A DNA stretch of 64,000 nt from Incurvaria masculella. Lineage: Eukaryota; Arthropoda; Insecta; Lepidoptera; Incurvariidae. A program made the translations under genes and the position numbers. Position 1 is the stretch's first letter. Each line of letters begins with the position of its first letter. Positions 20,262 through 29,361 of this stretch are shown here, in pieces. The DNA is taken from contig OX335642.1 in NCBI GenBank assembly GCA_946894095.1, positions 18,735,021 to 18,799,020 on the forward strand, given 5' to 3'. The notes beneath the pieces were generated by a model, which was not told the origin of the DNA, made no database searches, and saw nothing but the letters and a program-made list of their open reading frames with translations.

Positions 20262-22365
20262 ATGCATCGCCTTACCGCGTTTTTGCTCTTTGCTCTTACA
20301 ATCGCTGTGAGTATTCATTTTATTTTTCCATATTTAAATATTTCAATGATTTTGTCTTGGAAATTATTTTGACAAATTTTCTTACGATTTGTTCCTGGGC
20401 ATACGTTTGTAATTTTCCATGGAAAATGGCTAGCGTCCTCTATTATTAAGATAGAAACATTGAAATATTAACAAAATATACGCAATTGAAAGGGCCACTA
20501 TCATGCAAAAAAATAGTTCCTGTCTATTTTATTAAATAATAAAAAAACTGTTTATCTAACTATTATTTATGCACTTGTGCCATAAATAATTCGAACCGTT
20601 TTCTTTTAGGTCTTATAAATAAAGTGTCTTAACATAGATGATATTGTATAGTCTCTACAATAAATACATGGGTCCAGCCTTGCAATATATTCGTAAAGTA
20701 TTTCTTTTTACGGGGCTCTTTCTTCAATTAATGTGTCCTTGCTTCACGGTAGATTATACATACATGCATGTCACATTACTTGGAATAAGCGACGTACCTG
20801 CTTAGTACGAAAAAGTATATTTACTTAAGTCAGCCTCAGTGGCCCAGTGGCGCGACACTTCGGGGATCGCTCTCCAAAGTTAAGCAACGCTGGGTCCGGT
20901 CTGGTCTTGGATGGGTGACCACTCGACCGTTGAGAGAGGCTGGCCGTGGTTCGGATTCCACGTTAAGCTGTAGGTCCCCTTCCTTACTTACTACTAGGTG
21001 GTAGGGTTTATCCCGCCCGGGTTGGTACCATCGCATTGGATGAACGATGGTCGAAGCGGCAATGAAAATTGTCCGTGTTTTCCATCCAGTTCAATGTAGC
21101 CGTGCAAAATAAGGAAGGTCCTGGCATGGCACCTAGTTCCCATGTGGTGTGTTGGGCTAATACCATGACAGAACTTGTGGTATTAGCCATCCATGTCCAG
21201 TCACATAAAAAAAAAACCTAGGACTGGCTCTAGCGTCTGATGCCAAATACGATTTTGGTGATGACGGCAATATGTTTGATTGTTCAATCTGCAGCCACTG
21301 TCCGCAACGCAGATGAAGCGTTAAATAAATGTATGTAGGTATAATCTTAAACACTGTGTTAGTAGGAGGCATTCATTGCGGGAGGAGGGACTGTAGGAGA
21401 ATTCCAAATTATGGTTATACAGCCGGTGGCGAAATTGGTAGACGCAATTCCCGCGAATGGTATGTTTTGCTGGTTCGGGTCCAGCCTTGCAGTATATTCG
21501 TAAAGTAGTTCTTTTTACTGGACTCTTTCTTCAATTAATGTGTCCTTGCTTAACGGTTTATTATACATACATATATGTCACATTCATTACTATCGTTCGA
21601 AAATTCCACTTATTTTATCAAGTTGGCATCAAGGGTTTCTAGAAATTAATATTATTTTCGTTTTTTTACAGGTGGTGAAAGTTGCTAGTCATCCAGGTAA
21701 CTACTATCCAAATTATTGTTTAATTCTACATTTATTGATAATTTAATTGCGGGCGGTACTCATCTGGCCGATGAATGCGACCAAGCCGCCGACCCGTCGG
21801 AAGGAATGCCTGCCTACCATGGTATCGGAAGTCGTTTCGCTTGTCACGCGAGGGTCGTGGCTTACTCGCCATAACCGACGCTTCACTTTTGGCACAATAT
21901 TAAACAGTCTTACCCGGCATTGCCTGAGCAAGACGCCAACACTCTAACACACAACCTTCTCGTGAAGGATTACAAAATCGTCCAAATTTAGCTTGTTTAT
22001 GCCCTAGTACAATACTTGTTTCCGAAAGTACAATTAATAACAGTCAAACAGCCGATATAGGATAGGCAGTAGGATAAACAAAATTAAATTCTAACGGTTA
22101 TTCTTTGTTAGGGATCCTGCCTTGTGATTTAACTGGCGGCACCGGTACTGGCAACACCGGCACTGGAACTATCGGCACCGGCAACACCGGTACTGGAAAT
22201 ACAGGCACCGGCAACACCGGTACTGGAACTGTCGGCACCGGCAACACCGGTACTGGAACTGTCGGCACCGGCAACTGCAACACCGGACACTGCCCTCCTG
22301 GTGTGATACCGCAACTGGGATGTGCAATCGGCGGTTTGGTCGGTGACCTCACTGGCGGCAATTGA
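20262..22365 (+). CDS. Type A small secreted Gly/Thr-rich repeat peptide (arm 1 copy), three exons
   Basis: Exons 20262-20306, 21672-21696 and 22112-22365 join in frame to 107 residues. Exon 1 encodes a hydrophobic signal peptide (MHRLTAFLLFALTIA) and ends at donor GTGAGT. Exon 2, after TTTTTTTACAG, adds VVKVASHPG and ends at GTAACT in phase 1. Exon 3 starts after TTTGTTAG. The mature protein is a run of GTGNT/GTGT(I/V) units, about 50 residues, then a tail with NCNTGHCPPGVIPQLGCAIG and GLVGDLTGGN. Four Cys in all could make two disulfides. AATAAA lies at 22533. The arm 2 copy and the type B gene support the exon model because the splice sites and the HPG junction are conserved. I do not recognise the family; a secreted antimicrobial, silk or cuticle-associated role is possible but unproven. 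Intron 1 carries a 5S-headed SINE and a partial duplication that arm 2 lacks. Confidence 0.75.
20668..20783 (+). repeat. Direct duplicate of 21477-21592 inside intron 1
   Basis: GGGTCCAGCCTTGCAATATA, CTCTTTCTTCAATTAATGTG and TCCTTGCTTCACGG recur at 21477-21592 with few changes. The copy lies in the block (20405-21317) that arm 2 lacks. Confidence 0.75.
20829..21213 (+). mobile_element. SINE with 5S-rRNA-like head
   Basis: The head (20840-20925) contains AAGTTAAGCAACGCTGGG and CTTGGATGGGTGACC, the box A and box C regions of the internal promoter of 5S rRNA genes. The normal SINE body follows (GTGGTTCGGATTCCACG, CTAGGTGGTAGGG, GGTACCATCGCATTGGATG, GGTCCTGGCATGGCACC) and an A-rich end. Other SINEs here have a tRNA-like head on the same body. 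Absent from arm 2. Confidence 0.8.
21391..21500 (+). repeat. 110-bp repeat, inverted partner at 22801-22900
   Basis: CTGTAGGAGAATTCCAAATTATGG, CAGCCGGTGGCGAAATTGG and GCGAATGGTATGTTTTGC are found inverted at 22801-22900. The two copies flank exons 2 and 3 of the type A gene. Confidence 0.75.
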
Positions 22366-22800
22366 ATTAGTACCATGATTTGGTTTAATCTCTTAATTTC
22401 ATATTATGGTTATGGAAAGTTACTAGAGACAGCAACCAACTTGATCGAGATTAATTGTTCTTCATTTTCACCTATTTAGCACACCATAATAACAATAGCC
22501 AATAACTGGAACTTAATTTTTCTGATTTTTCCAATAAAGCAATTTCGGTACGCATCCTGTTTTGTGATTGAGAGTTGTAATATCATGTAATTGTTTGTAC
22601 AAAGTATACTGAAAGAATACCTAATTGATATTAACTTCATAACTCTAAAATGTTATCAATCCTAGAGACGAATTCATGGTCTCCGTTAGACCTTTTTGTT
22701 TTTACATCAATGCCTCACACAAAAAATGGCAATGCAATACTTGCAGCCAATAATGCGATACGTAATATATAAATTTACTTTTTCGTACTAAGCTGGTACT

Positions 22801-22900
22801 GCAAAGCTGGACTAGAATATGCAAAACATACCATTCGCTGGTATAGCGTCTTCCAATTTCCCCACCTGCTGTATAGCCATAATTTTGAATTCTCCTACAG
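22801..22900 (-). repeat. Inverted partner of 21391-21500
   Basis: Reverse complement reads CTGTAGGAGAATTCAAAATTATGG, CAGGTGGGGAAATTGGAAG and GCGAATGGTATGTTTTGC. Also present in arm 2 (about 54545-54640). Confidence 0.75.
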
Positions 22901-23042
22901 TTCCAGTATTCGCCTCGGACTCCTTTCAGTGTTGTTTATTATTTCTTGTAGTTTCGGATTTGGCCATGAAGGCACACATAAAAAAATCTACCTGTATAAA
23001 TAGTAGTATTAAAAGCTTAATTTCATATTAGGTGACTTTATT

Positions 23043-23508
23043 CCGGCTCGAAGGACCAAAGGATTATGTAGCGGAAATAGTGGACTGTATAGATGTGGGC
23101 AGACTCACCAGCTCTCCCCAGCCGCACCTTCAGGAATCTAGCGCTCCCAGCTGGACGTCACCAGACCCTTGCACGACGGGACAAAGGCTAGTGCTGCGTC
23201 GATGTGGAGAACTCCATAGGCACCAGTTCACTTCCCAGAAAAGAGCTGATCGTGCTTGTGCTTGGTTCTTCTTAATATGGCAGGGATCGAAAAATGTTCA
23301 TGGTACACCGAGTGGTACACGCGCGGCGGAGCGTTACGAGGAGGCATGCGCTCGCAGATTGCGCGGGAAAAGCAGACTGACCGTTAGGTCGCATTCGAAA
23401 CCATCCAATGCAAATGGATTGAACTGAAAGAACTGCCCACATTCCACAAAGATAACTGAATTTTGACCAAAATCAAAATTGTGCTGTCATCCTTGTCATT
23501 CGATTTAA
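23043..23508 (+). other. 466-bp block present only in arm 1
   Basis: Arm 2 joins GACTTTATT directly to GTTGGTTTTGG where arm 1 has this block. It is GC-richer than its flanks and has an open frame of 131 codons (23032-23427) that starts without a certain ATG and has no motif I know. Either an insertion here or a deletion in arm 2; the ends show no clear terminal repeats. Confidence 0.5.
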
Positions 23509-23740
23509 CAGTTGGTTTTGGATTGATTTCTTTCCATATATGGAAATAAAACATTATTTTAAGTGCGTATTCAACAGCGACCATGGAAGGGCCGGAGTAA
23601 TGATCGAAACTCATTCATATGGCGACAGCATAGGGAACATTAGGGAACCTTAGGTGGGAACAAGTCCGATAAATAGGTACACATGTGGAATGGATTGGGT
23701 CGAAGCCGGAGATAGAATTGTTATTCATGACAGAACAATT

Positions 23741-24156
23741 TTTTATGCCTTTTTTTTTATGCCACCTGACATGGATGGCTAATACCACACAACTACCGTT
23801 ATGATATTAGCCCAATACACCACATTCCCGAAGGATTTGGTGCCATGCCAGGACCTTCCCTTTATGAGCACAGCTACATTGAACTGGATGAAAAACACGG
23901 ACAATTTTTCATTGCCGCTTCGACCATCTTTTCATCCAATGCGATGGTACCAACCCGGGCGGGCTTAAACCCTACCACCTAGTAGGGGAAGGGGACCTAC
24001 AGTTTTACATAAATTCCGAACCATGGAGCAGCTCGCATTCGTGACGAAATGCACTTATCTCACTCGGAAAGAGAAAGACAGTGGTGCATGTCGGTATTGA
24101 ACCCAGGTCTCTGGTACGCTAGGCCAGTCCCCGCGCCACTAGGCTACGAGCCGCTC
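23741..24156 (-). mobile_element. Full-length tRNA-headed SINE, arm 1 only
   Basis: Minus-strand SINE of about 415 bp. The head AGCGGCTCGTAGCCTAGTGG contains box A, and GGTTCAATACC is box B. The body is as in other copies and the tail is A-rich. Arm 2 has the empty site (ACAATTATTTTATG), and arm 1 carries a copy of CAATT(A)TTTTATG on each side of the SINE. The insertion therefore happened after the inverted duplication, or was lost by conversion. Confidence 0.88.
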
Positions 24157-24160
24157 AATT

Positions 24161-24540
24161 ATTTTATGTAACTGGACATGAATACCTCACCCACCGTCAT
24201 AATATAAGCAAAGCACACCACATTGCCAGGATCTTCCCGTGCTGAGCACGGCTACATTGAACTGGATGAAACATTCGGGCCATTTTTTATTGCCGTTTCG
24301 AACATCTTTTCATCGAATTCGATGGTACCAAACAAGGCGGGCTTAAACCCTACCACCAAGTAGGGGAAGGGGACCTACAGTTTTACATGGATTCCAAACC
24401 ATTAAACAGTTCGCATTAGGACGAAACACACTTATCCAACTCGGAAAGGCAAAAAGCGGTGCGTGAACGGAGCGAGGATTTGAAATCGGACCTCTGGGGT
24501 GCACGGTAAGTCCCTACGTCTACAAAGCTATACGAGCTAT
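24161..24540 (-). mobile_element. Older SINE copy shared by both arms
   Basis: Complete but diverged SINE from ATGTAACTGGACATGAATAC to GTACACTAG-like head remnants. Counterpart 53795-54178 (plus) in arm 2, so it predates the duplication. Confidence 0.7.
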
Positions 24541-24544
24541 ACAG

Positions 24545-24690
24545 ATGTCAGGACCTTCCCTTTATTAACACGGCTATATTGAACTGGATAGAAAACATTA
24601 AACGAAAATTAACCATTTCGACTATCTTTTTATCCAATGAGATAGTACCAACTCGGGCTAGTTTCAACCCTACCACTAAGGAGACTTTTT
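24545..24690 (-). repeat. Truncated SINE shared by both arms
   Basis: CAGGACCTTCCCTTTATTAA, TATATTGAACTGGATAG, TCGACTATCTTTTTATCC and AACCCTACCACTAAGG in SINE order. Counterpart 53650-53793. Confidence 0.65.
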
Positions 24691-24799
24691 TAATGGAAAA
24701 AACCGGATGCTCAGAAAAGGCAAATACACCTCGCCTCGCGAAACCACGCTCAGCGAGGCACCATACCAGCGGATTTACGGACTATCGCTAAGCTATAGA

Positions 24800-25030
24800 A
24801 CTTTTTTTAATTACGCTTGAAGACTCTCAGGTTAGAGATATGAGGAAAGGCACCCGCCGGCAGACAGTTCCATATCCTGGTGGTGCGGCAGAGAAATTAG
24901 TTTAATAAAAGGTTCGTTCTCAAAAGCCTAATGTCAACCACATAGGGGTCCTCTGATATTCTGCAGCGGGTGCTCCGGATATAGGTGGGATGGGAAGAAA
25001 TAAGGGATACAATTTTACTGTACAGACTGA
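24800..25030 (-). pseudogene. LINE C-terminal relic, arm 1 copy
   Basis: The minus strand can be read DIRLLRTNLLLN, a stop, then RTTRIWNCLPAGAFPHISNL followed by RVF. This resembles the end of LINE polymerases (T-R-x-W-N-x-L-P then N-L-x-x-F-K). Counterpart 53320-53540 plus. Confidence 0.55.
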
Positions 25031-25039
25031 CCCAATTTT

Positions 25040-26530
25040 ATTTAATATAAATAATCGGTAGTAATTGAACCATAAACTGAAAAATGTTTCGTAGAGGGTG
25101 CGTCAGTGAAGTCGGGGTCGTCTTTGTCGTCGACGTGATCTCACTCCTGTTATCACATTCTTGGCTTGTACAAAATTTGTAAGTGGCGTAAGAACTGAGG
25201 CCCGCCTCTCTACATCCACACGCCCCCACAGCCAGTTCTGTATCAGCAGGTTTGGAGGAGCAAGATCTCTATTCATCCTGATCTTTCATTCCTCGAGTTC
25301 TTCTATACCAGCCCCACAAACTCGGGTTTTTGACAACCCGAATCCAAGAACTTCGTGACCTTAAGCCTGGCTTAATTCTAACCTACTGACCCTAAACAAT
25401 CACCAGCGACTAAGTTAATTTGCTTTGGAATCTGGGAAAGCATTAACTCACCCGACTCCTCTTCTTGAGGAGGAGCTGCTAAGTCTTATCTCATAAAAGA
25501 AGGAAGATTAAAAATAGCTGTCCTAAAGGTTGTTTAAAAAACCCTATAGATTCCCCACATACCAACTCTATACAGAAACATACTTCCTTACAATACGGCA
25601 ACTTTTCTACAAAACAAAATGTATACAAAACCATAAACCTCGCACATACATATCAATCACAAAACACACACCCGATCAATTGACATTTTTATAACGACAA
25701 CACGCTTTAGACAACGGATTTTTACTTACTTTAGACAACTATTTTAGGAACCCATAAATATGTAAAATATTTAACAAAATCAGTAATAGTCAAAATACCC
25801 AGAGCTTTTGTATGCATTCTTTTATAAAATACATACACACATACTTAATTAATATGAGCTATGACAAACACGAATATTTGATTGTTATAAACGAGTAATT
25901 GTTCTAATCGGAACTAAATCATTTCACCTCAACTCACCCACATTACCATTTCAAATAATTCAGACTACGCACCAATAATATTTCTCAAACCGACACACCA
26001 ATTCAATGTTTAGCCCCTATTTCCTATATAGCCTACGGGCTAGTGTAGGGAAATTATTATAAATATATTTTCTCAGTAAACTATGTATTTATGTTTCTTT
26101 TTCAAAACACATGACCTTCCCACAGCATCTGGAAATGTGCGGCGCGTCAGTTGTCGAAGGTAGTTTACCCAGGGAGCTCAACGACTGTGCTCTAATGCCA
26201 CCATACAGGGATGCCAAGATTGTCTACCCTGCTGCTGGAAGTTCTTGAAGAGTGGCAGTAGGGTCCTCGTGGCAAATGAAATGGTTTGTTGAGAAAAATA
26301 CGAAACATTCAATGAAGTTAACCTTAATTCAATATTCCGGACGTCCCAAGATGGCGGACGCAATTTCGGCCTCTCAATAATTTTCTGTTACATTAAATAA
26401 TTTGAAAAACTTGTAGAGGAGAAAACGGAATTTCAACTAAATAAGTTTCTTGCCCGTTATTATTAAGCTTTTGAAATTATTTCATGTAACGTAGTATTAG
26501 GTACTGCCCTTGCATCAAATGATTCTTTTC
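25040..26530. other. Unexplained DNA shared by both arms
   Basis: About 1.5 kb, nearly identical to 51820-53300 in reverse. Short open frames (25161-25358 and 25038-25229) are conserved in arm 2 only because all bases are. No domain or splice structure is visible. Confidence 0.5.
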
Positions 26531-26536
26531 GATTTT

Positions 26537-27242
26537 TAACCGACTTCAAAAAAAGGAGGAGGTTATCAATTCGTCTGTATGTTTTTTTTTTGTTTTTTTT
26601 TTATGTTTGTTACCTCATAACTTTTGCCTGGGTGAACCGATGTTGATGATTATTTTTTTAAATGATAGCTAGTGCTTCCCAAGTGGTCCCATTTTAATTT
26701 GGTAAAGTTCTGACAATGATATCCATGAGAAAATCATAAAAGTCTTAAATTTGTATTAAGATGTGCGCGACGAATGGACGAATAACTCAATATAACGCCA
26801 ACCGATTTCGGTGATTCTTTTTTTATTGGAAAGGACGTGTACAAATTAGTAATTGTACTTCAGATTCACTAAAAATAAACAAATAAAAAAAAATTTACAA
26901 AAAAAAATAACCGACTTCAAAGAAAAAGCACTAAAAAGTAAAAAACATACAGACGAATTGATAACCTCCTCCTTTTTTTGAAGTCGGTTAAAAATAATTT
27001 TCATTTTTGTAGTTACGATTTCTGTTATTTTTTGAGTCGGTGTCAGCCAAGGTTAGGTTAGGTTAGGTTAGGTTAGGTTAGGTTAGGTTAGGTTAGGTTA
27101 GGTTAGGTTCTCTTGATTGGCGCAGCGCGTGCCTGGCTGACGCCGACTCAAAAAATAACAGAAATCGTAACTACAAAAATGAAAATAATTTTTTACTTTT
27201 TAGTGCTTTTTCTTTTAAGTCGGTTATTTTTTTTGTTAAATT
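26537..27242. mobile_element. Composite foldback element carrying interstitial TTAGG repeats, arm 1 only
   Basis: The first part (26537-26990) has ends TTAACCGACTTCAAAAAAAG and its inverse, continuing about 45 bp. The second part (26990-27235) is a foldback with arms CATTTTTGTAGTTACGATTT and its inverse; its loop holds about 12 GGTTA units (27051-27109). Arm 2 has the empty sequence (CGATTTTTCAAATAAAATA), so it is a discrete insertion. A related copy interrupts the gypsy integrase at 40745-41369. Confidence 0.8.
27051..27109 (+). repeat. Interstitial (TTAGG)n array
   Basis: About 12 uninterrupted GGTTA units, the insect telomere repeat, in the loop of a foldback element. Confidence 0.95.
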
Positions 27243-28377
27243 TTTTCAAATGAAATATGGAAAAATAGCTGGTTTTTAAAAAGTAATTTTATTACAAATC
27301 AGATCACAATGATTGAAATAATATATCGTTTTATAACCTCAAAGTCATGAAAACACAGGATGCTCTCGTGGATTGAACACTTGAAATAATGTTTCAATGC
27401 TACACGTGGAAATAAAACAATACATAAACAAACACTAACCAGGCTATCATGACAAAGCAAACACAGATGTCAATGACACTTCCCGAATTATTGCGGAAGT
27501 GGTAATGGCGAACCTATTTAATTTAATTATTAGGAGATACATACCAGGTACAATTCCCTAGGCTTGGAGAGAGAGTCCTTCTTAAGTCGACAACAGGCAG
27601 TAAATGCAAACCTCTGAATAAACATTTAGTCATTCAGCGAGACTAGTTAGTATTTATCATGGTAAATTAAATCGCTTTGGTGAAAAGGGAAGTGAGTGGT
27701 TGAATGTGACGTTCAGTTACATTTGAAATCATGCTAACTGATCAATTTTACTTGGCCGAACAACACATCGTTTGACAGTTAGCATGGTACGAAATGCAAC
27801 TAAACGTGGTATTAATCACTTGCTTGCATGTTCACCCGGCGAGTTAATTTACCACGGAAACTCCCTAGATCAGGAAGGCAGACACCTAATCGGAGAGCAT
27901 GTAAGTAAAGTTTGGTATACCAGCGTCATGTACGGGACTTTTTTTAATGGAGTTTGTTCCGCTACCTGATACCTACTGTCCCTCCGCCAGTATTCCAAAA
28001 CCAGCGAGCATGAAAGGGCGGAGTATAGTCCCACATAGCTTAATTTGCGCGTGGTCAAAACCGAAACTAAACGGTCGCCATCTGGAACGTCACTCGGCTG
28101 TCGATTTCTCCTTATGCTGTACTCTGTCTTTGTAGGAAAATTTTCAATACTTGTAAAATTATACCTCCAGTGCACAAAGTGGAGTTCGAGAGATTGTCTT
28201 GAATATAAGAAAATTCTTTGAGGATGAAAAGGAAAAAAAAATTGCAATAATCCCATTTCAAAACGTCACCGAGCGCGCCTTCGCTGTTGTAGGCATGTGT
28301 TGCAATTGCAACAAATCGGGTTACCCACTATTTATTTCTTCTAGTCTGAGTTTATTTTAGAGGTAGGGGATTTTATT

Positions 28378-28791
28378 TCCTGTGGTAACTATAAGACGAC
28401 AGTGGTGCCTCCAGCCAGGTACAAAATGATCTATGTGGGACTATTTCAACCGAAAGTCGCATGCATGTGGGCGGCGGCGTAACCACTTTTACATACAAAG
28501 GCGTCAGCGCCGCCAGCGAGTGAGCTCTGTTATTTTTTCGAATTTAAACGACACGTCAGAACTCCACATGACGCTGTTTAGTGCAACGAACATTTCAAGT
28601 TACGCGTCGCGAATTCGTAAGCGAACTAACTACAGTTAGACGTTTTCCACTAACTCGTCGCTCACCCTTCCATGCTTGCTGTCTCATTATGGACTCTACA
28701 TACTAAAGTATTACATTTGTTGAAAAAAATCAAAGCTTTACAAACTGGTTTAATATATTAATTGACATTCCACCCAAGTTCTCCTAGGACT
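28378..28791. other. 414-bp block present only in arm 1
   Basis: Arm 2 joins GATTTTATTTC directly to TCTAAATAGAAG. The block contains GGGCGGCGGCGTAACCACTTTTACATAC, similar to GGGCGGCGTAGCAAATTTTACATAC at 16590, so it is probably a dispersed element. No coding frame. Confidence 0.5.
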
Positions 28792-29282
28792 CTAAATAGA
28801 AGAAAATATTCCATTACTCTGAAGTTTTTTTGTTTACAAAATACCGTTGATGATTAATTTTAAAAAACGTTTAACCTGAAATAGAGACACATTTATATTT
28901 AAGTAAAAGGGTTAAAAAAGGGTTAAAGGGTTAAGTTAAATGATTAATGTTTCTAGTGTCAATATACAAACGGGTGTGAGTTTAGAAATATTTTGAATTG
29001 ACAAAGCCATTTCTTTGGTATCAATAAAGAGCACTGCCTTGAGTCAAATCACGATCATCTGCTTCTTGCATAAAATATATGTGCGACGTACTGGCAATGT
29101 CAGGAAACTAAGTGTAAATAAATAAAAGATTTTTTTCAGTTTGTTTGTTAATTGGAAGAAAATTGGTTTCCAAGAACAGTTATGAAAATATTAATCGTTT
29201 TTTGAATCTTTTATGTTTTGACACACAATAAACCACATAATTTTATACCTCTCTTCGCTCGGTCAGTAAGCAATTTGGTTAG

Positions 29283-29290
29283 TATAAAAG
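29283..29290 (+). promoter_or_regulatory. TATA box of the type B gene
   Basis: TATAAAAG 79 bases upstream of the ATG at 29362 and only 16 bases beyond the end of arm 1. Confidence 0.65.
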
Positions 29291-29361
29291 CAGTACGGCG
29301 CGCATAGAATTTACATTAGATCGATTTTATCATTCTGTTGAAATCGAGAATACCTGCCAAG

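Larger units (their letters stand above)
17759..29267 (+). repeat. Arm 1 of a large inverted duplication
   Basis: From TGCATGCAGTTGCTTGG at 17759 to CTTCGCTCGGTCAGT at 29267 the sequence reappears in reverse complement at 49202-59396. Long stretches are nearly identical, including non-coding DNA. Blocks present only in this arm: 20405-21317, about 21437-21538, 23043-23508, the SINE at 23741-24156, the foldback at about 26537-27242, and 28378-28791. Their summed size accounts for the length difference against arm 2 after subtracting the arm 2 insertions. Contains one type A peptide gene and several old LINE and SINE relics common to both arms. Confidence 0.95.

Noticed and set aside
22098..22376. 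Antisense Pro/Val-rich frame (and its mirror at 54959-55234)
   Set aside because: It is the complement of the type A repeat exon. The splice sites, signal peptide and conserved Cys are on the other strand.
25038..25358. Short frames conserved in both arms (also 52979-53299)
   Set aside because: Both strands are open and conserved equally because the arms are nearly identical; no domain, start context or splice structure supports coding.
27772..27969. 65-codon frame present in both arms (51072-51269)
   Set aside because: Conserved only as part of the duplicated DNA; there is no motif or gene structure.
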